Positions 26,685-35,351 of a stretch of 64,000 nucleotides of DNA are shown in pieces. Source of the DNA: Thermohalobaculum sp039028795 (GTDB lineage: Bacteria > Pseudomonadota > Alphaproteobacteria > Rhodobacterales > Rhodobacteraceae); assembly GCA_039028795.1 (NCBI GenBank), contig JBCCHJ010000023.1:11635-75634 (forward strand). Direction: 5' to 3'. Position 1 is the first letter of the stretch; each line of letters begins with the position of its first letter. The notes under the pieces are model-generated. The model was not told the DNA's origin. It worked only from the letters and a program-made list of their open reading frames with translations, and ran no database searches. Position numbers and translations under genes: made by a program.

Positions 26685-29297
26685 CTACAGAATGAAGTCC
26701 GCCGCATCTATCGGACTTCCATCCGACGTGGTGACATTTATCGTCAAATCAACGAACCCATCGCCATTATTGTCGGCCTCAACGAGCCAGGTATTTCCCA
26801 CGGTGTTTACCGCGCGAAGCTCGCCTGCAGTGTTACTGAAATTGGCCCCGCCAATGAAGGTAAATGCCTGATTGCCCGGCAACCCCATATCGGCATCAAT
26901 CGTAGACAATCGAATGAGATCACCAGTGGTAAAATCGGTGATCTGATCGCCGAGCCCCTGGGAATCGGTCACGTTTGTGTAGACGAAGGTATCGTTGCCA
27001 TCACCACCCGTCAGGATGTCCACGGCACCCCGACCTGATATGATGTCCCCACCCTGGGAGCCTATGATCTGATCCATCGAGTTACCGGAAAAGATGCTGT
27101 AACGTCCATCCGTTTCGGCCGAGCCATCAAAGATCAGCACTTCATCCAAAGCCAGCGTGTTCGCGCTGATAACCAGTACGTCGCCGGCAGCAACGTTCCC
27201 ATCATCCGTCGTCACATTGTAGTTATATGGCGTGCCGGAACCCGCGCCGAATCTGGTATCCGTATTCGAAAGCAGTGCCAGAATTTCGATGTCGATCAGT
27301 TGGTTCGCACCAAAGGTAAGGGGCGTCGAGTAGTCGCCCTGCAGCCCAACGGAATCAAAGACGCCATCTTGGCCGTCCACCTGGTCACCAGGTCCAAAAC
27401 GATCGGTTCCAAAGAAGAAGGAATCGTCCTTTTGGCTGCCAATAATCGTCTCTGACCCAAGCCCCGCGAAAGTGAAGATGCTGCCATCCAATTCTGCAGA
27501 AGCATCTAGCGTAAAGTTCTCGGCCGCGCGCAGCTGGTTGGCTTGAAAGGCCAATTGCCTGCCCGCCTGAATATTGGCATCCACCAGCGTGATATCATAA
27601 CTGTAGAGCTCATTCCCCGGAGCACCAAAGCTTGTGATGTTGCCGGGCAGCAGAATGACCTGCTCGATCCCTACCGCACTGTTGGGCGAGAATACCAAGC
27701 CTCCGGAATAATCTCCTTGCAGCGCGATCTGATCTGCGCTTCCTTCACCTCCATCGACCGCATCATCAGGATCGAAGGCCGCGCCGAAGAATATGCCGTC
27801 GTTGCCATCGCCACCATAGGCTTGATCAGTTCCGCCGTGCTGCAGGAAGATCAGATCCGCCCCACCTCCACTGCCGATAGAATTATCGCCGGCCGTTCCC
27901 GTAATGACATCGGCCTGTTCTGTCCCAACAACGTGCTCGAAGCCTGCGATTGTGTCTCCGGTGGCATCGCCGCCCGAGACTGAATTTGTGCTGAGATCGA
28001 CGACGACGCCGGTTGCTGAACTTGCATAGCTGATCAGATCATCAATGCCGCTTCCGCCGTCCAGGCTGTCAGCCCCCAAGCCGCCTTCGAGCGTGTCGTT
28101 ACCCGCTGCGCCAAAAAGCGTGTCATTCCCGGCCAGACCCGAAATGCTGTTGTCGTCTGCGGATCCAACCACGCTGTCCGCGCCGCTGGCGCCAACATAG
28201 TTTTCAATGCTCACAATTCTGTTCAGGGACGCCCCGATTGATCCGGCGGCCAGATCAATCGTTGGAACGAGTGTGAATGCCGAAAGATCCAGCGTGTCCG
28301 AGCCGCTGCCGCCGAAATGCAGATCGGTGCCTGATGATCCAATAAACCAGTCGTCACCTTCGTTACCTTCAAGCGTATCAGATCCACTACCGCCGTTCAG
28401 CGTATCATTGTCCAGACCACCCCGAAGGGTGTCATTGCCGGTGCCGCCATTCAGGATGTCATCGCCTTCGTCGCCAAAGACAATGTCAGGCGCTCCATTG
28501 GCATTGATCGTATCGTTACCTGCCCCGCCGCGTATGCCATCACCAAAATTGCTGGCGATCACTGAATCGTTGCCATCGCCCGCCCAAATGAAGTCATGGA
28601 TGAACTGCTGCTGGGTCTGTGCGTCGATTAAATCATCACCGTCACCGCCATAGATGAATTCAAAGGTCGACCCACTGAAAATGGTGTCATCTCCGTCACC
28701 ACCATAGAGAGTGCTGAGATCTCCGCCGCCGATGAGCTGGTCATCTCCGTCATCGCCAAAAATTGTATCAGCACCGCCAACCCCAGAAATCGAGTCGTTC
28801 CCGGTGCCGCCATAAATCAGGTCTGCACCGCGGCCAGATACGATTTCATCGTTGCCCTGACCGCCTTCAATATAGTCACCAAGCCCATCATCAGAGGCGC
28901 CGACACCGTTCAGAAAATCATTGCCTCGTCCGCCGAAGATACTGTCTGCACCCTGGTCGCCGAAAGCAGTGTCATCATCATCCCCGCCATAAATGAGATC
29001 ACTGCCTGCGCCTGCGACAAGCTCGTCGTCCCCTTCGTCTCCAAAAAGCGTGTCATTACCGGCCTGGGTTTCGATGGTGTCATTTCCCAGGTTCCCAGTA
29101 ACCGAGTCGTCCCCGGTTCCGGTTGTGACGGTGTCGTTACCTGCTAAAGCATCAATGACTTGATCGTCGTTGTCGGTGGCTATTTCATCATCACCCGACG
29201 TGGCCGACGACGCATTCAATATCTCAAAATCTTCCGCAAATGCGGGTTTGGCGAAGTCGGAAACCAAGTCGTCGTCAAGAAATGTGTCTGCGTTCAA
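26685..29297 (-). CDS. RTX (haemolysin-type calcium-binding) repeat protein
   Basis: 870 residues, strongly acidic. No N-terminal signal peptide. Dense runs of the nonapeptide GGxGxDxxx occupy about 45-300 and 340-480 (for example YGGDGDDTIFSG, RGGLDNDTLNG), with further copies near the C-terminus (LTGGDGNDTFVY). This predicts Ca2+-dependent beta-rolls and type I secretion by a C-terminal signal. Start is TTG at 29297 with GGGG 8 nt upstream; an ATG in another frame nearby is not usable. No protease, lipase or adhesin domain is recognised, so it may be an adhesin or S-layer-like protein. No T1SS genes are adjacent. Confidence 0.9.
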   Translation of the reverse strand: MNADTFLDDDLVSDFAKPAFAEDFEILNASSATSGDDEIATDNDDQVIDALAGNDTVTTGTGDDSVTGNLGNDTIETQAGNDTLFGDEGDDELVAGAGSDLIYGGDDDDTAFGDQGADSIFGGRGNDFLNGVGASDDGLGDYIEGGQGNDEIVSGRGADLIYGGTGNDSISGVGGADTIFGDDGDDQLIGGGDLSTLYGGDGDDTIFSGSTFEFIYGGDGDDLIDAQTQQQFIHDFIWAGDGNDSVIASNFGDGIRGGAGNDTINANGAPDIVFGDEGDDILNGGTGNDTLRGGLDNDTLNGGSGSDTLEGNEGDDWFIGSSGTDLHFGGSGSDTLDLSAFTLVPTIDLAAGSIGASLNRIVSIENYVGASGADSVVGSADDNSISGLAGNDTLFGAAGNDTLEGGLGADSLDGGSGIDDLISYASSATGVVVDLSTNSVSGGDATGDTIAGFEHVVGTEQADVITGTAGDNSIGSGGGADLIFLQHGGTDQAYGGDGNDGIFFGAAFDPDDAVDGGEGSADQIALQGDYSGGLVFSPNSAVGIEQVILLPGNITSFGAPGNELYSYDITLVDANIQAGRQLAFQANQLRAAENFTLDASAELDGSIFTFAGLGSETIIGSQKDDSFFFGTDRFGPGDQVDGQDGVFDSVGLQGDYSTPLTFGANQLIDIEILALLSNTDTRFGAGSGTPYNYNVTTDDGNVAAGDVLVISANTLALDEVLIFDGSAETDGRYSIFSGNSMDQIIGSQGGDIISGRGAVDILTGGDGNDTFVYTNVTDSQGLGDQITDFTTGDLIRLSTIDADMGLPGNQAFTFIGGANFSNTAGELRAVNTVGNTWLVEADNNGDGFVDLTINVTTSDGSPIDAADFIL

Positions 29298-29417
29298 TGC
29301 TCCATCCCCGCTCTCGCAGTGATCCCTTCAAACGATCACTTCACCACCCTAAAATGGCGAATGAATAACAAATTTGCTTAAATTAGGGCGATAACCGCTT
29401 GAAAATATGCATGCGCA

Positions 29418-30584
29418 TTATTGTGAAGACGCCGCCTCGTCCTCGCGCACGGTCTTGATATCCTGCAGCGCTGCCCATTGATGGATATCTTCACGGCGCA
29501 GTGCGCAGGCCATCAAGTCCGGGAACTGATCGGGGGTGCAGGCGAACACCGGGACACCCATATCGGCGACCTTGGCCGCAAGGCCAGGGTCATAGCTGGG
29601 CCGCCCGGTATCGGTCAAAGCCAGAAGGACGACGACATTGACGCCCATGCCGACCAGGCGGCCGATCCGCGCCAGCAATTGCTGTGCATTGCCGCCTTCA
29701 TAGAGATCGGTGATCAGGATCAGGTGCGATTTCGTCGGCTTTTCAATCTTATCCTCGCAATAAGCGACGGCCTGGTTGATATCTGTGCCGCCCCCCAATT
29801 GCACACCGAACAGAACCTCTACCGGATCTGACAGCTCCTCGGTCAGATCCAGGATCACCGTGTCGAAACAGACCAGTTTCGTCTGCACCACCGGCAGCGA
29901 CGCCATCACCGCAGAAAAGATTGAGGCATAGATGACCGAGGTCGCCATGGACCCGGATTGATCAACACACAGCACAACTTCATCCAGATCGACGATCCGA
30001 CGTTGGCGGCGCATGAAACCGATCAGCCGTTCCGGCACCACGGTTCTATAGTCTTCCTGGTAGTTCTTCAGATTGGCCCGGATCGTCCGGGGCCAGTCGA
30101 TATCGTTGAACCGGGGCCTGAAGGTCCGCTTGGATTTGTCGACGGCGCCACGCAGGGCTTCCGCCGTTCGGCGCTCAAGGCGTTCCATCAATTCGGCTAC
30201 CACTTTGGCGATGACCTGCCGTGCGGTGTCCTTGGTCTTCTCTGGCATCACCCCGCGCATCGTCACAAGGTCCGCGACAAGATTGACGTCAGCCTCCATG
30301 GCTGCGAGAAATTCTGGCTCCATCAGCATCTGCTTCAGGCCCAGCCGATTGAAAGCGTCCTTCTGGATGACCTGCACCACATCGGATGGGAAGAATTCGC
30401 GGATCTCCCCCATCCATTTGGCAACACGAGGGGCCGAGCGCCCCAGGCCGCCACGGCCTTTCTTACCGTCATCATCGGCATTATAGAGCGCCGTCAAAGC
30501 GGCCGACATACGCTGGTCGCTTTCGTTCAAGCCCTCGTCATCGCCGCCAAGGGCCAGCCGCCAGCGCCGGTTGCGATCATCCAT
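29418..30584 (-). CDS. VWA (CoxE-like) domain protein
   Basis: 388 residues. The C-terminal VWA domain has the MIDAS motif CVDQSGSMATSV (about 200), a Thr in GGGTDINQAV and a conserved Asp in LITDLYEGG. The N-terminal half is helical. VWA proteins with MIDAS are metal-dependent adaptors for MoxR ATPases. Last gene of the SWIM-DUF5691-MoxR-DUF5682-VWA operon; its start overlaps the end of the DUF5682 gene by 8 bp. Role in the cell unknown. Confidence 0.9.
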   Translation of the reverse strand: MDDRNRRWRLALGGDDEGLNESDQRMSAALTALYNADDDGKKGRGGLGRSAPRVAKWMGEIREFFPSDVVQVIQKDAFNRLGLKQMLMEPEFLAAMEADVNLVADLVTMRGVMPEKTKDTARQVIAKVVAELMERLERRTAEALRGAVDKSKRTFRPRFNDIDWPRTIRANLKNYQEDYRTVVPERLIGFMRRQRRIVDLDEVVLCVDQSGSMATSVIYASIFSAVMASLPVVQTKLVCFDTVILDLTEELSDPVEVLFGVQLGGGTDINQAVAYCEDKIEKPTKSHLILITDLYEGGNAQQLLARIGRLVGMGVNVVVLLALTDTGRPSYDPGLAAKVADMGVPVFACTPDQFPDLMACALRREDIHQWAALQDIKTVREDEAASSQ

Positions 30585-32862
30585 GGGGCTCGCCTTTCAA
30601 GATCTTCGAAATGATCTCTAAATGCCGTGGCCAGATGTCTTCGATGCCCGGGGTCAGAACCGATGTCGTTTCACCACCGGACGATCCGAACAGCGCATCC
30701 AGCAGGCGTTTGCGCTCGGTCCTGTCCATGTTCGAAAACACCCGGCGGAACAGCGGCAGATATTCTGTGAAGGATTCCTCCCCCAGATCTGTAATCCATT
30801 GGTCGATGCAATTCCGCAACCCGGCGTCATACAGCAACCGCTGTGCTGCCCCTTCCAGGAACCCGCCAAAGAAGCCCGCGGCATCGGCGACAGGAACACC
30901 GGGCGACAACATCCTGGACAGCAAAGCCACAGCATCTTCCGACGTCATCTGCGCCGCTTCGTAAAGCAACCGCGCCGCCAAGCCCGCAATGGGTCGGCTG
31001 GCTTGCGTATCGTTGATGATCCGGTGCAGCGATTTATGCCACTGTTCCGCCAAGTCGGCCTGATCTTCGATCAGCCGGATCGCGGCATCTGCTCCGTGGA
31101 CCGTGTAACGCAGCGCATCGGTGGCCTCATCATCCAAACCTCGAGATGCATAGGGCAAAGCCAAGGCGCCCTGCACGGCAATCTTGCCGAACAAGTCGCC
31201 AAGCTGCCCAGTATCTGTCGCCCTTGCCTTGCCATATCGCAGCACATCGGCCAATGGAGGCAGCGACGACAGCATCTCGGTACAATCCGAGGTCTGCCCT
31301 GCGCGATCGCCCAGCAAGGCAATCCCGTCCTTCGCGGCGTCGCCCAGTTGCGCCGTCATCGCCTGGAAGACCAGGTCGGCCAACACGGCCAGGTCTTCGG
31401 CCTCTTTCATCCTGGCTTGGACGCGGCCCGCGGCTGCCTGCTCGATCGTCGGGCCATAGACAAGGTTTTCGACAAGTTCGACGGCATATTCCGGGTCCCA
31501 GCGCAGCACCCAGCGTTCGCGGAAGGTGCCCCTGCTTTTGCCAGCATCGGACAACCGGCCCCACGGCACGGACAGCGCCGACAGACGGTGCAGCAAAGTA
31601 GATCTGAAAAGCCCGCTTTCCGACCGCAGGTCCAACGAAAGTTCTCTTTCCAGGGCCTCTGGTTTCAACCGCGCCGCGCGCTGCTGCCGCTGCAGGTCCT
31701 CCAGCAACGGCGCCATCGGTACATCATCGGGTATCTGACCGACTTGCGATCCGATCAGAAGCGTTTGCGCAATCGTCGCCCAGACCAAAGGGTTGCCCAT
31801 GCAAAGGCAGGCAATCGCGGCGTCGCGGAGTTCCTCGAACCCAGGTTGCGGCCGTTCCCGGATGGCCGCCAGCGTCAGGGCCAGACGTTCCGTTTCAATC
31901 AGCGAGGCGGTCGAAACGATATGGCCTTCGGCCCGTAACTCTCGCCCGATACGCGCAACCCATCGGGTGACCTGTTCGGCTCGTTGTACCTCCCACAAAT
32001 GCAGGCACCACCCTGGCGCCGTTACCCCCGCACCATAGCCGCCTTCATAGGCCAGCCGAGGCGCAGTCCAGGGCGCCCAGGTCGCAGCGATCTTGCGCTT
32101 CGGCGCACCCTTGATCAGCGCGCGATCATCCTTGGCGGTGTGCTTGGCCTTCAGCGCGGGAACGTGCCATGCGCCACAAACCACGGCGACGGGGCCCTCC
32201 GTGGATTTCCGCGCCTTGGCGATCTCAAGCCGCATGTGGGCCTCACGCGCCGCTTCAAACCCAATCGGCGGTTCGATCCCTTCGCGCAGCACTGCCATCG
32301 CGTCTGCAACGGCGGCGAAAATTGGACCGGGTTCCGGGTTTTCCTCGATGACATCGCGCCACCAGCTTTCGCCGTCCTCATATCCCGCGGCTTGCGCCAA
32401 AGTGCCGATCGGGTCGCGTTCAACCGACGACAATTTCTGCTGTGATCCCTCTGTCGTGGCTGCGGCATCCTCGGACTGGTCGGGATCGTCGTCGGATGCA
32501 AAATCCGGTGCATCTTCTTCGTCGATGACTTTCTCTGTTTCCGGCATCCGCCAGGTGACCGGCAGGTCGACAAACCGCACCGGCACCTTGTTGCGGATCG
32601 CCCAAAGCGCGGCTTGGTATTCCGGTGAAAACACCGCGAACGGCCAGAACACCGCCTGGCCCGGATCATCGGAAGGATAGGCCAGCAAGGCCACCGGAGG
32701 CACCATCTGCGGGCTGTCCAGCATCGGGATCAGATGCGACAGATCCGCGGGCCCTTCGATCAGCACCTCGGCCGGGGCCAAGTCCTGCAACGCCTCGACC
32801 AGCCGCCGGGCGGACCCAGGGCCATGGTGGCGAATACCGAAATAAGTGGCCTCAGCCGCCAC
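30577..32862 (-). CDS. DUF5682 family protein
   Basis: 761 residues, soluble. The N-terminus YFGIRHHGPGSARRLVEAL, then VLIEGPADLSHLIP, and FVVCGAWHVPALK (here AVVCGAWHVPALK) are hallmarks of DUF5682, a family resembling TraB/EreA-like folds with conserved His residues. The C-terminal two-thirds is helical. Found as a fixed partner of MoxR-VWA modules with SWIM and DUF5691 proteins. Function unknown. It follows moxR by 3 bp. Confidence 0.85.
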   Translation of the reverse strand: MAAEATYFGIRHHGPGSARRLVEALQDLAPAEVLIEGPADLSHLIPMLDSPQMVPPVALLAYPSDDPGQAVFWPFAVFSPEYQAALWAIRNKVPVRFVDLPVTWRMPETEKVIDEEDAPDFASDDDPDQSEDAAATTEGSQQKLSSVERDPIGTLAQAAGYEDGESWWRDVIEENPEPGPIFAAVADAMAVLREGIEPPIGFEAAREAHMRLEIAKARKSTEGPVAVVCGAWHVPALKAKHTAKDDRALIKGAPKRKIAATWAPWTAPRLAYEGGYGAGVTAPGWCLHLWEVQRAEQVTRWVARIGRELRAEGHIVSTASLIETERLALTLAAIRERPQPGFEELRDAAIACLCMGNPLVWATIAQTLLIGSQVGQIPDDVPMAPLLEDLQRQQRAARLKPEALERELSLDLRSESGLFRSTLLHRLSALSVPWGRLSDAGKSRGTFRERWVLRWDPEYAVELVENLVYGPTIEQAAAGRVQARMKEAEDLAVLADLVFQAMTAQLGDAAKDGIALLGDRAGQTSDCTEMLSSLPPLADVLRYGKARATDTGQLGDLFGKIAVQGALALPYASRGLDDEATDALRYTVHGADAAIRLIEDQADLAEQWHKSLHRIINDTQASRPIAGLAARLLYEAAQMTSEDAVALLSRMLSPGVPVADAAGFFGGFLEGAAQRLLYDAGLRNCIDQWITDLGEESFTEYLPLFRRVFSNMDRTERKRLLDALFGSSGGETTSVLTPGIEDIWPRHLEIISKILKGEPHG

Positions 32863-32865
32863 GGG

Positions 32866-33942
32866 CTACACCAGATCCGTCAGCGACTGATAGTAATCTG
32901 AATAATCCCGGCGGCTTTTCAGCACGGTTTCCAGATACTCCTCCAACACCGCTTTGTCCTGAACCGGGTCTTTCACGATGGCGCCCAACATGTTCGGCGC
33001 GATCCCCTCGGCGCTCAGCTTGCCGTCGTTGAAGAAGGCCGCGTGGCTGAGGCCGCCAACCATCACGGCGATTGCCTCAGCGGTCGAGAGATTCCCCGAC
33101 GGCGCTTTCAGCGTGGTTTTGCCATCCAGTGTCTGCCCGCTGCGAAGCTCGCGAAATACCGCCAAAACGCGCGCAACCTCGTCCGCGACGTTTTTCGGCG
33201 CGGGCAGATCCAGGCTTTGTGCCATCTCGCCAACACGTTTGGACACGATCTGAATTTCCGCATCCATATCGTCCGGCAGAGGCAGCACGACCACATTGAA
33301 GCGCCGCTTCAAAGCGGCCGACAACTCGTTCACGCCCTTATCCCGGTCGTTCGCTGTGGCAATGACATTGAACCCGCGCGTGGCATATACCGCGTCATTC
33401 AATTCTGGGATCGGCAACATTTTTTCCGACAGCACTGTGATCAGCGTGTCCTGCACGTCCGATCCCATGCGCGTCAGTTCCTCCATCCGGCAGAGCTGAC
33501 CGCTCTCCATCGCCCGGAACAGTGGCGTCGGCACCAGCGCATCGCGGCTGGGCCCATGGGCCAGCAATTGCGCATAGTTCCAGCCGTAACGGACCTGGTT
33601 TTCATCGGTCCCGGCCGTGCACTGAATCACCATGGTGCTGTCGCCGGAAATTGCAGCCGCCAGGTGTTCTGAAACCCAGGATTTCGCGGTCCCTGGCACG
33701 CCCAGCAACAACAAAGCCCGGTCGGTGGCCAGCGTCGCCACCGCCGTTTCGATAAGGCGCCGCTCACCGACGTATTTTGCGCCAATCTCGGTGCCGCCCG
33801 CCTTGCCGCCCAAAAGGTAGGTGACGACCGCCTGAGGCGACAACTGCCACCCCACCGGTTTTGGCCGGTCATCGGCGGCTTTCAGCGCCTCGATCTCTTC
33901 GGCATAGGTGATCTCGGCGGGACGCCGCATCGTTTCGGTCAT
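32866..33942 (-). CDS. MoxR-type AAA+ ATPase of the VWA operon
   Basis: 358 residues. Walker A GVPGTAKSWVSE (about 80-90; a variant P-loop with Ala before Lys-Ser), Walker B RMEELTRMGSDVQDTLITVL, sensor 1 FNVIATANDRDKGVNELSAALKRRF. It is distinct from the MoxR at 4778-5950 in sequence and partners. The variant P-loop is normal for the subgroup that associates with DUF5682 and VWA proteins, as far as I recall. Its start overlaps the upstream DUF5691 gene by 4 bp. Confidence 0.9.
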   Translation of the reverse strand: MTETMRRPAEITYAEEIEALKAADDRPKPVGWQLSPQAVVTYLLGGKAGGTEIGAKYVGERRLIETAVATLATDRALLLLGVPGTAKSWVSEHLAAAISGDSTMVIQCTAGTDENQVRYGWNYAQLLAHGPSRDALVPTPLFRAMESGQLCRMEELTRMGSDVQDTLITVLSEKMLPIPELNDAVYATRGFNVIATANDRDKGVNELSAALKRRFNVVVLPLPDDMDAEIQIVSKRVGEMAQSLDLPAPKNVADEVARVLAVFRELRSGQTLDGKTTLKAPSGNLSTAEAIAVMVGGLSHAAFFNDGKLSAEGIAPNMLGAIVKDPVQDKAVLEEYLETVLKSRRDYSDYYQSLTDLV

Positions 33943-35351
33943 GGGCTCTCTCCAGTCAGGGCGGCGTTGAACGTCAGCATGGCCAGCGCTGGGTCCGCGC
34001 TGATCATACCCATTTCGATGAACCGCTGGCTCAGTTCGGTGGCCGCAGCGGCATCAGCCAGCAGACCCAAAGACATCAAGTAAATCTGCAGGACCGCGTC
34101 ATTGCGCCGGTTTTCATCTTTCACATAGGCTTTGACGGCGGCGGTGATCTCTTTCAGGACGCCCGAGGCGTCGAACTCTTTCATGCCCACAGCGCCAAGG
34201 CTGTCCTGCATGCACGCGACCGAGGTCACAAGGTGAGTCTCGTCCCGTCGCAAAAGACGGGTCAGAAACGCCCGTCGCTGATCGGCGGGCAAACGCAGGA
34301 TCATCGCTGCAACCATCTCGGTCCGCGTGTCTTCGAAGTCCAGCAATCGGTCCAGCGCAGGTCCTATAACGCCGTCCGCCCCGGTACGGGCGATCATCCC
34401 CGCAAACTCGGGGATCGATGTCGGGTCCTTGTCCGTCCACATCTCGACAGTTTGCACGTCGCTGAGACCCAGCGCCCCGGCAAATCCGGCCAGGGAAACC
34501 AGGCTGAACAACTCTGTGCGCCGCGCACGCTGTGCTTTGTTCTTCAGTTTGTTCTGTGTCAGAACTTTCCCGCGTTTCAGAATACCGGCCGAGGCAATCG
34601 TGAAGAAATCGGCCAATTCGCCCGCGTTCGCGTCGTCATCGCTGATCTGGCCCAGCCGGGCCAGGAACTGTGCCGCCAACGCACGCACCTTACCGGACCG
34701 GTCGCTGTCCAATCCCTTTAGGAATTCGGCATCTTCCGCTCGCAGACCGACGCCCAGACATTCGATCACGCGCACGCGCTGTTCGGCAACCAATGCAGGG
34801 GCGTGCTGTTCGATCAGCGTCAGTGCTTGCGCCGGGTCCTCCCGCCGCATGGCTCGCAGCGCCAGGCGGCGCTCGGCAGGCATCCATGCGTCCCAATTTT
34901 CCGAGGTCAGCGCCTCCAGCGGATCGTCCTCGGTCCGCTCGCGCCAATCTGACCACGGGGCATAAACATCAGGCAGATCATCAACGGAAGATGGCATCCA
35001 GTCCGCGGGGTGAACTGAAAACCCACGCGTTGCCATCAGCCGAAGGATCAGTGCCATTTGATCATTGGTCGGCTTCAGCACATCGTTCAAACGCCGGAAC
35101 TTCAACCGCAGGGCATTGGACAAGGGCGGCAAGGTCAATCGCGGCAAGCGCTTAGCGGGTTCGATATCCGAGGTAGGCGCCCGCCGATGCAGCAAATGGG
35201 TTGCCTGGCTGGTGATGGCCAAAAGGGCAAGTTCGGGTTCCGAATCCTGACCTGCCAAGGCCTGCCATTCGTCAGGCGCCTGATCCAGCGCGGTACCGCC
35301 GATCATCCAACGGCCCTTTATCTGGGCAAGGCTATCCGAAACGTCAAGCAC
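33939..35351 (-). CDS. DUF5691 family HEAT-like repeat protein
   Basis: 470 residues, helical. Repeats such as AVEQRVRVIECLGVGL, KVRALAAQFLARLG and ADQRRAFLTRLLRRDETH suggest HEAT-like scaffolding. The N-terminal start IKGRWMIGG is typical of DUF5691. Part of the five-gene overlapping operon; overlaps the SWIM gene by 8 bp. Probably a scaffold for the MoxR machine; no enzymatic motif seen. Confidence 0.8.
   Translation of the reverse strand: MLDVSDSLAQIKGRWMIGGTALDQAPDEWQALAGQDSEPELALLAITSQATHLLHRRAPTSDIEPAKRLPRLTLPPLSNALRLKFRRLNDVLKPTNDQMALILRLMATRGFSVHPADWMPSSVDDLPDVYAPWSDWRERTEDDPLEALTSENWDAWMPAERRLALRAMRREDPAQALTLIEQHAPALVAEQRVRVIECLGVGLRAEDAEFLKGLDSDRSGKVRALAAQFLARLGQISDDDANAGELADFFTIASAGILKRGKVLTQNKLKNKAQRARRTELFSLVSLAGFAGALGLSDVQTVEMWTDKDPTSIPEFAGMIARTGADGVIGPALDRLLDFEDTRTEMVAAMILRLPADQRRAFLTRLLRRDETHLVTSVACMQDSLGAVGMKEFDASGVLKEITAAVKAYVKDENRRNDAVLQIYLMSLGLLADAAAATELSQRFIEMGMISADPALAMLTFNAALTGESP

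Noticed and set aside
26685..29297. Repetitive DNA that could suggest a CRISPR array or tandem repeat
   Set aside because: Repeats are degenerate and in frame, and encode RTX nonapeptides; no constant repeat with unique spacers.
30622..31938. 438-codon plus-strand frame in the DUF5682 gene
   Set aside because: Antisense shadow in GC-rich coding DNA; protein is rich in Arg, Gln and Pro with no recognisable pattern.
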